From NCBI GenBank assembly GCA_902792895.1, contig CADBBK010000008.1, positions 1 to 64,000 on the forward strand: a DNA stretch of 64,000 nucleotides. The letters run 5' to 3'. Both the position numbers and the translations under genes were made by a program. The DNA is from an uncultured Bacteroidales bacterium (GTDB lineage: Bacteria > Bacteroidota > Bacteroidia > Bacteroidales > Muribaculaceae). The stretch's first letter is position 1; each line of letters begins with the position of its first letter. A model generated the notes under the pieces. It made no database searches. It saw only the letters and a program-made list of their open reading frames with translations, and had not been told where the DNA came from. Below, in pieces: positions 33,393 through 40,982 of this stretch.

Positions 33393-34442
33393 ATGATTGG
33401 CAAAATGATACTAAATGAATTTAATGGTATCGCGGTAAAGGGTATCGCTTGTGCTGTATCAACAAACTGGGTATCGATAGAGTCGCTAAAGAACGGAGAA
33501 AACGATGCTGTTCTTGACAAATTTGTGAAGACGACGAGCGTGCTGGGACATTATGAGTGTGGTCCTCGCCAGACGGCTGCCGATTTGGCCCAAGCTGCCG
33601 CCCAGCGCATCTTTGATGCCCAGGGCATTGACAAAAGTGAAGTGGGCGTGCTGGTTTTTGCAACGCAGTACCCTGATTACCGTGTGCCCTCGACAGCATG
33701 CGTATTGCAAGATAGGTTGGGCCTGCAAAGAGACTGCATGGCGTTTGACATTAACCTGGGGTGCTCGGGCTATGTCTATGGACTTAATGTGGTGTCGTCG
33801 CTGATGCAGTCAAGCAACGTGCGCTATGGTCTGTTGTTGGCAGGTGACACTCCGTCAAAGGGGGTGCGCAGCGACAACTCACGCAACTTGTTCGGAGATG
33901 CCAGTGCTGCAACCTTGTTGGTTAAAGAAGAGGGCGCATCACCCATTACCATCGCTTCGCGCACCGACGGCTCTGGCTACAAGGCCATTCTACGTCCCTA
34001 CGGTTATAGCAAGCACCCCGAGAGACCTGACATAGAAGGGGTGTTTAATGAGATTGACGTGTTCAATTTCGCCATCGACGAGGCCCCGGCACTTATCAAT
34101 GAGCTGTTAGCTGCCAAAGGCCTTACACCTGGCGATTTTGACTGTATGGCACTACATCAGGCCAATATGATGATTATGAAACAGATCGTGCGACGCACCC
34201 ACTTTGACAAGGCCAAAATGTTGATGTCTATAGACCGCTTTGCCAACACGAGCGCGGCTTCGATTCCCTTGTGCTTCGTCCAGAAATATGGGGAGACTGA
34301 GGGAGCCGAAATAGTGAACGCGCTCATCTGCGGCTACGGAGTGGGACTGTCATGGGCTGCCGGCATCATCTGCATCAATGCACAAGATGTGCTGCCCATC
34401 ATCGAGACCGATGAATACTTTGATGACGGATTATTTGTTTAA
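33393..34442 (+). CDS. 3-oxoacyl-ACP synthase III-like enzyme (second of two)
   Basis: A 349-residue KASIII-class ketosynthase. Cys124 lies in DINLGCSGYV, His255 in MALHQANMM and Asn285 in RFANTSAAS. It is a clear paralogue of the enzyme at 27996 (shared SxxPDYRxPSTA-VLQ-RLG block and acidic C-terminal tail ending in DDGLFV-like residues), but diverged enough to suggest a different starter. ATG codons at 33393 and 33405 are both possible starts. The 76-base gap upstream is AT-rich and without a clear promoter. Confidence 0.87.
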   Translation: MIGKMILNEFNGIAVKGIACAVSTNWVSIESLKNGENDAVLDKFVKTTSVLGHYECGPRQTAADLAQAAAQRIFDAQGIDKSEVGVLVFATQYPDYRVPSTACVLQDRLGLQRDCMAFDINLGCSGYVYGLNVVSSLMQSSNVRYGLLLAGDTPSKGVRSDNSRNLFGDASAATLLVKEEGASPITIASRTDGSGYKAILRPYGYSKHPERPDIEGVFNEIDVFNFAIDEAPALINELLAAKGLTPGDFDCMALHQANMMIMKQIVRRTHFDKAKMLMSIDRFANTSAASIPLCFVQKYGETEGAEIVNALICGYGVGLSWAAGIICINAQDVLPIIETDEYFDDGLFV

Positions 34443-34461
34443 CTATATAAACTATACAATT

Positions 34462-34680
34462 ATGACTAACGAAGAAAAATTGCATTTGCTGGAAGATGTT
34501 TTTGAACTGGACGAGAATACGCTGACTCCAGAGATGGTTTTGGCTGATATCGAGGAGTATGACTCAATGTCCAAGTTATCACTTATTGTGATGATTGACG
34601 ATGAGTGCCACAAGAAACTCACAGGTGAGCAGCTTAAGGAATTTGAGACAATACAGGACATTCTCGACTTCATGGGCTGA
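34462..34680 (+). CDS. Acyl carrier protein (second of two)
   Basis: A 72-residue acidic carrier protein. The frame is open from 34378, inside the KASIII gene, but the ATG at 34462 (MTNEEKLHLLEDVFEL) gives the normal ACP length. The phosphopantetheine Ser35 is in EEYDSMSKLSLIVM, and the last helix is TIQDILDFM. It differs from the first ACP in its Ser neighbourhood (DSMSK against DSFDV), suggesting different partners. Its stop TGA shares one base with the start of the next gene, so translation is coupled. Confidence 0.85.
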   Translation: MTNEEKLHLLEDVFELDENTLTPEMVLADIEEYDSMSKLSLIVMIDDECHKKLTGEQLKEFETIQDILDFMG

Positions 34681-35267
34681 TGGCCATACGTATCGTCAAC
34701 TCATTCTATTTCTCTTGTACATGGGTGCTTGAGGAGGGATGGGTGGTAGATTGTGGTGATGTGGAGCCATTGTTGCCGTTGCTGCTAGAAACTGGATTGC
34801 AGGGCGTATTGCTTACCCATGGCCACTATGACCATATTTACGGGTTGAATAATTTGTGCACAAGATTCCCTGAGGCAAAAGTTTATTGCAGCCCATGGAC
34901 ACGGAGACAGTTGCTGGATGAGAAATTAAATATTTCATTCTACCACGAGATGCCGTTTGTGTTTGCCTTCCCTGAACGCATTGTGACGGTGGAGGATGGT
35001 TGGCGTACAGACTTGGGCAGTGGAAATGAGGTGAGAGCCATCTATACACCAGGACACACCCCTGACTGTATCACTTGGATGACAAACAAAGCATTATTCA
35101 CGGGTGATGCCTATATTCCAGGTTATAAAGTGGTGACCAGGTTGCCCTATGGCAACAAGCAACAAGCCACCAAATCCATCGAGATGATTCTGTCGCTAGC
35201 TGAGGGAAGGACAATATGCCCAGGTCACAATATAGATGACATACATGTACCAAATATAAAGTTGTAA
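34680..35267 (+). CDS. Metallo-beta-lactamase-fold hydrolase, possible thioesterase
   Basis: A 195-residue cytosolic MBL-fold protein. The metal ligands are complete: His47, His49, Asp51 and His52 (THGHYDH), then TPGHTPD, FTGDAY and CPGHN further on. It is a small, single-domain glyoxalase-II-like member. Start coupling to the second ACP suggests that it acts on an acyl-ACP, releasing or proofreading the thioester. MBL-type thioesterases are known in several polyketide pathways, so this is reasonable but inferred. Confidence 0.8.
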   Translation: MAIRIVNSFYFSCTWVLEEGWVVDCGDVEPLLPLLLETGLQGVLLTHGHYDHIYGLNNLCTRFPEAKVYCSPWTRRQLLDEKLNISFYHEMPFVFAFPERIVTVEDGWRTDLGSGNEVRAIYTPGHTPDCITWMTNKALFTGDAYIPGYKVVTRLPYGNKQQATKSIEMILSLAEGRTICPGHNIDDIHVPNIKL

Positions 35268-35274
35268 GATTTGG

Positions 35275-36249
35275 ATGAGTGAACCTATTGCACCGTTGGT
35301 TTCAATTCGTTGTTTGGTATACAATCACGAGCCTTATTTGCGACAATGCTTAGACGGTTTCGTGATGCAGAAGACCAATTTCCCCTTCGAAGCCATCGTC
35401 CATGACGATGCCTCGACCGACGGATCGGCTGCCATCATCCGTGAGTATGCCGAGAAGTACCCCGACATCATCAAGCCCATCTACGAGACCAAGAACCAGT
35501 ATTACAAAGCGTTAGGAAAGATAATGTATGAAGCTATACATCCAGGCGCTAAATACATTGCTTTTTGCGAAGGTGACGACTACTGGACCGACCCCTACAA
35601 ACTGCAAAAGCAAGTGGACATCTTGGAATCGGACCCAGAGATAGGCCTTGTCTATACCTGTGCTTCTATGTTTGACCAACAAGCACAAAAGATTGTTGTG
35701 GAGAAGTTTGGAAAATCAATAGACTCTTTTGAGGCAGAGTTGCGCAATAATGAATGCATTACTCTCACTTCCTGCGTGAGAAAAGACTTTTTGACAGACT
35801 ATCGAAGCTTTTTTAGAAGCAACAAACTGGGTATGCGGTATTGGAAAATGGGTGATTACCCGTTATGGCTATATGTTTGCCATCACTCTAAGGCTTTTTT
35901 TATCCCAGAGGTGACCGGTGTTTACCGCGTGTTGCCGAATTCCGCCAGCCACAGCACCGATATGCAGAAGAATGTGGACTTTGAGTTGTCTGCGCTTGAC
36001 ATTCGCGATTTTTTTGCAAAATATCATCACTGCGAGGAACTCATGGACGAAATTGCCGCTGAATCTGTTTCCCGAATTCAGTGGCTCTCTGTAGCACATA
36101 ACCAGCCGCCCACCTATAGCCTGAGAGAACTTGAGAAGAAGTATGAGATCAAGTTACCGGCTAAGATATGGATTAAGCACTTTCTGCTGAAGCATCGAAT
36201 GACACGCAGCGCCTTCATCAGATTGATAAAAATGAAAAATAGAGGATAG
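35275..36249 (+). CDS. GT2 family glycosyltransferase
   Basis: A 324-residue GT-A fold glycosyltransferase. LVSIRCLVYNHE opens the nucleotide-binding fold, VHDDASTDGS (Asp44/Asp45) binds the nucleotide, and FCEGDDYWTDPYKL at about 97-110 is the metal-binding and acceptor region typical of capsule and LPS enzymes. A C-terminal extension of basic helices follows. It is the last gene of the cluster, 7 bases after the hydrolase, and would transfer the finished or unfinished sugar onto a glycan. GC content rises again through this gene. Confidence 0.87.
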   Translation: MSEPIAPLVSIRCLVYNHEPYLRQCLDGFVMQKTNFPFEAIVHDDASTDGSAAIIREYAEKYPDIIKPIYETKNQYYKALGKIMYEAIHPGAKYIAFCEGDDYWTDPYKLQKQVDILESDPEIGLVYTCASMFDQQAQKIVVEKFGKSIDSFEAELRNNECITLTSCVRKDFLTDYRSFFRSNKLGMRYWKMGDYPLWLYVCHHSKAFFIPEVTGVYRVLPNSASHSTDMQKNVDFELSALDIRDFFAKYHHCEELMDEIAAESVSRIQWLSVAHNQPPTYSLRELEKKYEIKLPAKIWIKHFLLKHRMTRSAFIRLIKMKNRG

Positions 36250-36310
36250 CCCCGAATTGGGAACGTTGCAGACTCAAGATGCTGCAACGCTACTTCTGAG
36301 GAGAACAGTA

Positions 36311-36340
36311 AAGCCGGGTCAACGTTTGTTGGCCCGGCTT
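36311..36340. terminator. Terminator hairpin between convergent genes
   Basis: A 13-bp stem AAGCCGGGTCAAC / GTTGGCCCGGCTT (36311-36323, 36328-36340; one G-U pair) has loop GTTT. A second perfect 8-bp hairpin (CGTTGCAG, 36264-36271 with 36282-36289) precedes it. It separates the cluster from the convergent dockerin gene. Confidence 0.65.
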
Positions 36341-36360
36341 TGCTGTGGGGGAGGGTGGGG

Positions 36361-37734
36361 TTACCACTGGGAGTTGAGGAGGTAGTCGATGATGGCGCTG
36401 GCGTCGGCGATGGTGATGCCGGTAGCGAGGTCGCAGTCGGCTCCGGTGTGGTTGAGGCCGGTGGCGTTGCCGTTGAGCAGGTAGTCGATGATGATGCTGG
36501 CATCGGCGATACCGACTTCGCCGTCACCGTTGGCATCACCGCGCAGTGCTGCCACTTCGGGCTCTTCTTGGCCGTCGACCCACATCAGCGAGAACAGGTA
36601 GCGGTCCTGGAGGTTGGCCAGGCGACGGGCTTCACCGGTGGTGATGTCAACCTCGTAGAGCGATGTGTCGTACTTGCCGTTAGCCTTCCAGTTCTTGTCA
36701 GGCAGGGGATTCCAGTTGCCGTAGTCATCAAATCCGAGGCCGCAGTTGAAGTAGCCCATCCAGTACATCTTGTTGGGGTCGTCCTTAGAGAAGCAGGCCG
36801 ACTGGCGCTTGAACTGGCTCATGTAGCCGGTATTGCTGCGGTTGTCCTCCATGATGAGGCCCGTGTTGAGGTCAAACTCAAACAGGTGGGCACCGGTGAG
36901 GTCACCGTTGATGTCATAGACCTTGCCGTCCTCGGAGGGGATGGCTGCCGTGGCGCCGCTGTTCAGGGCAAAGGCGCGGCCCTCGCTGTTGATGGCGAAG
37001 GTGATAAAGTTGTAGTAGTACAGGCCCGGGGTAATCTGGGTGATCTCCATCTTGTCGAGGTCGATGGTGCAGATGGCATATCCACTGTCGGTCGAGTCTG
37101 CAGCCTCGTCGGCAAAGAAGTCGGGGTCGTTGAGGATGGAGTCGGGCAGGTACTTGTGGGTGATGTGGAACAGGCCGTAAACCTTGCCGTCGTTAGGGTT
37201 GACAGCCATGCCGGCCGACTCGATGCACTGCCAGGCGGGATAGATTTCGTCCTCAGCCGACAGCAGGTCACCGGTCTTGATGTCCCACCGGCGCACGGCA
37301 AAGCGGTTGGTGTCGTTGGTCACCCAGGTGCCGTCGGGGTTCTGCATGTCGGTGCGCGACGTCACGGTGGTGAGAATACCGTTGTGGATCACGGCGCCAG
37401 AGTTGCCGTACATCCTGTTGAAGTTCGTCGCCCACAACGCCTTGTCGTTGTCGGTAAAACGGCCGTTGCTGTAGAAGTCGGCCTTGTTGACCTCGGGATC
37501 CTTCTCGGGCATGGAGAGCGTTGCGCCGTCCCATTCCATTTTGTACAGGCCTTGGGGAACGATGAAAATGGCCTTTTGCAGGTCATAGTTCCAGCCCACG
37601 TACTCACTGCCCACGCTGTTGTCGTCGTTACGGCTGGTTTGATACACGCCGCGCAAGGTCACTCCTTGGGCCATGGCGCTAAGGGTAATGGCAGCCATCA
37701 GCGTGGCCGCAATGATTCTGATAGGTTTTGTCAT
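36361..37734 (-). CDS. Secreted propeller-like protein with dockerin type I domain
   Basis: A 457-residue exported protein, signal peptide about 1-23 (ITLSAMAQ). The middle contains repeated short blocks of the type YEVDITTGEARRLA, LYEVD and FEFDLNTGLI, as in beta-propeller proteins that log values; no catalytic residues are seen. The last 65 residues form a dockerin-like pair of calcium loops: GDANGDGEVGIADASIIIDYLL and DCDLATGITIADASAIIDYLL. The second loop is degenerate. A 475-residue frame on the opposite strand is its shadow. The promoter at 37812-37842 and signal peptide support this strand. The function is unknown. Confidence 0.8.
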   Translation of the reverse strand: MTKPIRIIAATLMAAITLSAMAQGVTLRGVYQTSRNDDNSVGSEYVGWNYDLQKAIFIVPQGLYKMEWDGATLSMPEKDPEVNKADFYSNGRFTDNDKALWATNFNRMYGNSGAVIHNGILTTVTSRTDMQNPDGTWVTNDTNRFAVRRWDIKTGDLLSAEDEIYPAWQCIESAGMAVNPNDGKVYGLFHITHKYLPDSILNDPDFFADEAADSTDSGYAICTIDLDKMEITQITPGLYYYNFITFAINSEGRAFALNSGATAAIPSEDGKVYDINGDLTGAHLFEFDLNTGLIMEDNRSNTGYMSQFKRQSACFSKDDPNKMYWMGYFNCGLGFDDYGNWNPLPDKNWKANGKYDTSLYEVDITTGEARRLANLQDRYLFSLMWVDGQEEPEVAALRGDANGDGEVGIADASIIIDYLLNGNATGLNHTGADCDLATGITIADASAIIDYLLNSQW

Positions 37735-37811
37735 GTCTTAACTGTTAATGTTGATGTTAATGATTAAATAAAAAATGTGTGTGGAGGTATTCCGATTATG
37801 CAGAATGGTCA

Positions 37812-37842
37812 CAAAGGTAGAATAAATATTTCATTTAAGCAA
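37812..37842 (-). promoter_or_regulatory. Promoter of the dockerin protein gene
   Basis: On the minus strand, TACCTTTG (37812-37819) lies 20 bases after TTG (37840-37842), a full consensus match. It leaves a leader of about 70 bases. Confidence 0.75.
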
Positions 37843-38051
37843 ACAAACTGCCGAAAATGTAACTTTGTGCTCACGATGGGCCTAAAATTGGTGTCAAATT
37901 GTTGTTTTTGGGGTGTTTAAATCAATAGAGCATTGGTTTTCAGAGGTTTGGTGAAAAATCAGGTCAGAAAAATACAAATTTTCGGTCAAAAATAAACAAA
38001 TAATCCTAATGATTTTCGTAGTTTGTCCTAATCGCGAAAAATAATCTATTA

Positions 38052-38190
38052 TAATTTTGCCAGCGAAAAATAGTTCCTGACCCTCATCTGAAATGATTAC
38101 TGGTACATATCTACCGCATTAAAGAAAATCCTTATGAACCTCTATAAATCGGTTGGAAACGCTGGCAAAGTTTCCAACCATTTCTGTTTC
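38052..38190 (+). ncRNA. Candidate small RNA transcription unit
   Basis: TAATTTTG at 38052-38059 could be a promoter (TTG at 38023-38025, but a long 26-base spacer). About 90 bases later a perfect stem, GGTTGGAAAC (38151-38160) with GTTTCCAACC (38170-38179), ends in ATTTCTGTTTCC. GCCAGCG (38059-38065) is complementary to CGCTGGC in the hairpin loop (38160-38166). The predicted RNA would be about 120 bases. No family is recognised. Confidence 0.35.
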
Positions 38191-38267
38191 CACACCATCG
38201 GTGACATTCCAATGCCGTCGGCCACGCCATGGCGAGGCCCTACAATGCGTATCCCATCATATATATA

Positions 38268-38296
38268 AACTTAGCGGCTTTGCGACTTAGCGTGAG
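38268..38296. repeat. CTTAGCGTG repeat unit
   Basis: It reads AACTTAGCGGC followed by CTTAGCGTGAG and shares these words, in reverse complement, with the inverted repeat at 12128-12190. Confidence 0.45.
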
Positions 38297-38444
38297 GCAG
38301 AAACAGCGCGGATGCCGCGGGCGGGGTTTTGTGAAAAAATGTTGTACGGTAGCGTTTTTTGGCCGCGGGCGTTGTCGGGATTGCAGCAATTGTAGTAATT
38401 TAGCGGGTTAAAACGGGCCATAATAGGCCAATGAAATTGAAGAA

Positions 38445-39338
38445 ATGAAGTATATATTGTTAATAATCACTGCCTTGTCGCTGTCGCTAGCCGCCACGGC
38501 CCAAGTGCAGCTGGCCGAGCAACAGCCCGGCTCCCTGTTTGCCTATCCGCTGGCGCCCGACACGTGCTCCACGCTGGAATCGCGCTGCAACTACATCATC
38601 ACCCACTTCTGGGACAACTACGACATCAGCAAGCCCATCACCGACGATGCGGCCCTCGAGACCACCATCCGCGACTATGTGGGCTTCTTCCGCTATGCCC
38701 ACCGCAACGTGGTGCTGTCGGCGGTGCGCGACCTGGTCAACAAGGCCCAGTCCAACACCACCAACATGCTCAAGCTGGGCGAGGCTGCCGAGCGTGCCCT
38801 GTATGGCCCTACTGCCGAATACTGGAGCGACGAGGTTTATATCGCTTTTATCAAGCCGCTGGCTGCTTCCAAGCAGTTGCCTAAGGAAACGCGTGAACAC
38901 TATGCCAGCCAGCTGGCCCACATGAACGCGGTGCAGGTGGGTGTCGCGTTCGACGTTGAGTTCACAGGCACCGACGGCGTGAAGCGCCGCCTGAGTGAGC
39001 TGCCCGAGACGCAGAATTTCATTGTGCTGTTCCTCGGCGACGATGTCGACAGTACAATAGGCCGCGTGCGCCTGAGCACCGATGTCGCCCTCAACGAACT
39101 GCTGGACAATGGCACTGCCACGCTGGTGTGCCTGTGCGCCAACAAGTACAGCGCCGACTGGGCCGCCACGGCTGCTGGCTATGCATCGAACTGGGTTGTG
39201 GGTTGCAACGAGAACCTGACCAACGTCTTGGACCTCCGCGCGTTGCCGTGCTGCTATTGGCTCGACGGGCAGCGTGTGGTCGTGAGCAAGAGCCTCTCGG
39301 TCGAGGCGTTGATGTCGGCTGTGAATCCTAACTATTAA
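38445..39338 (+). CDS. DUF5106-type protein with thioredoxin-like fold
   Basis: A 297-residue exported protein, signal peptide about 1-20 (LSLAATAQ). Residues about 25-165 form a helical domain with RCNYIITHFWDNYD, the usual start of DUF5106. Residues about 170-297 look like a thioredoxin/AhpC-type fold (VGVAFDVEFTGTDGVKRRLSEL, NFIVLFLGDD), but no CxxC is visible at the expected place, so it may not be redox-active. The function is unknown. It precedes a DoxX gene by 20 bases, suggesting co-transcription and a shared envelope role. Confidence 0.7.
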   Translation: MKYILLIITALSLSLAATAQVQLAEQQPGSLFAYPLAPDTCSTLESRCNYIITHFWDNYDISKPITDDAALETTIRDYVGFFRYAHRNVVLSAVRDLVNKAQSNTTNMLKLGEAAERALYGPTAEYWSDEVYIAFIKPLAASKQLPKETREHYASQLAHMNAVQVGVAFDVEFTGTDGVKRRLSELPETQNFIVLFLGDDVDSTIGRVRLSTDVALNELLDNGTATLVCLCANKYSADWAATAAGYASNWVVGCNENLTNVLDLRALPCCYWLDGQRVVVSKSLSVEALMSAVNPNY

Positions 39339-39358
39339 ACACCAATAACTCCACTGTT

Positions 39359-39844
39359 ATGACCGGATTTTTCAAGTACCTATTCCTCTATAGCGCGGGC
39401 CACACCTACAGCAACCTGTCGCGCCTGTTCCTGCGCTTGTTCACTGGCATCATGTTCCTGCAGCTGTGCATCCGCCAGATGCTCAACTTCGACACGATTT
39501 TGCCCAGCTTCGACGGCTTCCTGGGAATGTCCCCCGTGGCCTCGATGACGGTGTTGGTGATCATCGAACTGTTGTGTGCCGTGTGCATCATGCTGGGTTT
39601 CCTCACCCGCTACGCAGTGTTGGCCCCGCTGGCCTTCATGGTGGCAGCCGAGCATTTCCTCATGTCGTCACCCGCCGGTGCGTCCTACTCCCTGTTCAAT
39701 TTCGGGCCAGGTTATCCCGTGATGTTCATCGGCATCTTTGTGTACTTCCTGCTGGCAGGACCCGGCAAGATTTCGCTGGATTACTTCATCGCCGCCCACT
39801 TCACCGAGAACACCGACGATGAGCACGTCATCGATCAGGCCTGA
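39359..39844 (+). CDS. DoxX-family membrane protein
   Basis: A 161-residue inner-membrane protein with four hydrophobic helices (about 28-44, 60-80, 86-104 and 118-138), the normal DoxX topology. LRLFTGIMFLQLCIRQML and FLTRYAVLAPLAFMVAAEHFL match the family's first and third helices. DoxX proteins are linked to thiol/redox stress and quinone chemistry in some bacteria, without a settled reaction. It is followed by mnmA after 34 bases. Confidence 0.75.
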   Translation: MTGFFKYLFLYSAGHTYSNLSRLFLRLFTGIMFLQLCIRQMLNFDTILPSFDGFLGMSPVASMTVLVIIELLCAVCIMLGFLTRYAVLAPLAFMVAAEHFLMSSPAGASYSLFNFGPGYPVMFIGIFVYFLLAGPGKISLDYFIAAHFTENTDDEHVIDQA

Positions 39845-39878
39845 TGCAACAGAATATATAAATAAAGAGCGATAACCC

Positions 39879-40943
39879 TTGAATATAGCAGTTCTCATAT
39901 CTGGTGGCGTGGACAGCGCCGTGGTGGTCCACCAGCTCAAGGAGCAGGGCGAGGACCTGCACCTGTTCTACATCCGCATCGGCATGGACAATGACGAGGG
40001 CGACTGCAGCGCCGAGGAGGACATCGAGATGTGCACCTTGATTGCCCACCGCTACGGCTTGCCGCTCGAGGTGGTGTCGCTGCACGAGGAGTATTGGGAC
40101 CACGTGATGGAATACGCCCTGCGCACTGTTAAGGCGGGCCTCACGCCCAACCCCGACATGATGTGCAACCGCATGATCAAGTTCGGCTTCTTCGAGCAGC
40201 GGTGGGGCAAGGACTTTGACATGACGGCCACGGGACACTATGCCACGACCGACGTCGTCGACGGCGTGAAGTACCTGGCCACGGCGGTTGACCCCGTCAA
40301 GGACCAGACCGACTTCCTGGCGCAGATCACCTACGACCAGCTGAAGCACGTCATGTTCCCCATCGGCAACATGCCTAAGGAGGAGGTGCGCCGCATCGCC
40401 GAGGCTGCCCACCTGCCCAATGCCCATCGGCGCGACAGCCAGGGCATCTGTTTCCTGGGGCAGATTGACTATAACGACTTCATCCGCCGCCACCTGGGCG
40501 AGCGTCCCGGCCCCATCGTGGAGTTGGAAACGGGCCGTGTCCTTGGTGAGCACCGCGGTTATTGGTTCCACACCATCGGGCAGCGCAAGGGCCTGGGCCT
40601 GAGCGGCGGCCCCTGGTATGTCGTGCGCAAGGACGTCAAGGAAAACGTCATCTACGTCTCCAACGGCTACGGCACCGCCAAGCAGTATGGCCGCACGCTG
40701 CGCCTCGACGAGATGCACTTCATCTCGGGCAACCCCTGGGAGGGTGTTGAGGGTCCCGTGGACATCATGTTCAAGAACCGCCACACGCCCCACATGATGC
40801 GCGGCAGCTTCACCCGCATCGGCGATCTGCAGTGGGTCATCGAAAGCGAGGAGGATGTGCAGGGCATCGCCCCCGGCCAGTTTGCTGTGGTCTATGACAC
40901 GCAGGGGCACCTGTGCTACGGCAGCGGAATCATTACTGGGTAG
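39879..40943 (+). CDS. mnmA: tRNA-specific 2-thiouridylase MnmA
   Basis: A 354-residue cytosolic enzyme that thiolates uridine 34 of tRNA-Lys, -Glu and -Gln. The PP-loop SGGVDS is at residues 8-13. [15 protein letters not shown] carries the first catalytic Cys, [10 protein letters not shown] the second, and the C-terminal beta-barrel begins after [10 protein letters not shown]. The start is TTG: no ATG lies upstream in frame before a stop, and the TTG places the PP-loop at the standard distance from the N-terminus. Confidence 0.95.
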   Translation: MNIAVLISGGVDSAVVVHQLKEQGEDLHLFYIRIGMDNDEGDCSAEEDIEMCTLIAHRYGLPLEVVSLHEEYWDHVMEYALRTVKAGLTPNPDMMCNRMIKFGFFEQRWGKDFDMTATGHYATTDVVDGVKYLATAVDPVKDQTDFLAQITYDQLKHVMFPIGNMPKEEVRRIAEAAHLPNAHRRDSQGICFLGQIDYNDFIRRHLGERPGPIVELETGRVLGEHRGYWFHTIGQRKGLGLSGGPWYVVRKDVKENVIYVSNGYGTAKQYGRTLRLDEMHFISGNPWEGVEGPVDIMFKNRHTPHMMRGSFTRIGDLQWVIESEEDVQGIAPGQFAVVYDTQGHLCYGSGIITG

Positions 40944-40976
40944 GCTTTAGGCATTAGGTTTTAGGGGTTTAGGTGT
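40941..40976. repeat. Heptad TTAGGNN tract between mnmA and the EptA-type gene
   Basis: TTAGG recurs in 7-base steps starting over the mnmA stop codon. In reverse complement it gives CCTAANN, the same core as the tract at 52794-52840. Confidence 0.55.
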
Positions 40977-40982
40977 TTGAAA

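Larger units (their letters stand above)
37735..38444. other. Intergenic region, 710 bases
   Basis: An AT-rich region with the minus-strand promoter of the dockerin gene at its left end. It also holds a plus-strand promoter-like box (38052-38059), a perfect 10-bp hairpin (38151-38179) and a CTTAGCGTG repeat (38268-38296). A 60-codon open frame at 38229-38411 lacks any supporting feature. Confidence 0.6.

Noticed and set aside
36340-37767. 475-codon open frame on the plus strand
   Set aside because: A shadow of the dockerin protein gene on the minus strand, which has the signal peptide, calcium loops and a full promoter.
38229-38411. 60-codon open frame in the 710-base gap
   Set aside because: No promoter, ribosome binding site, signal peptide or recognisable fold; it overlaps the CTTAGCGTG repeat.
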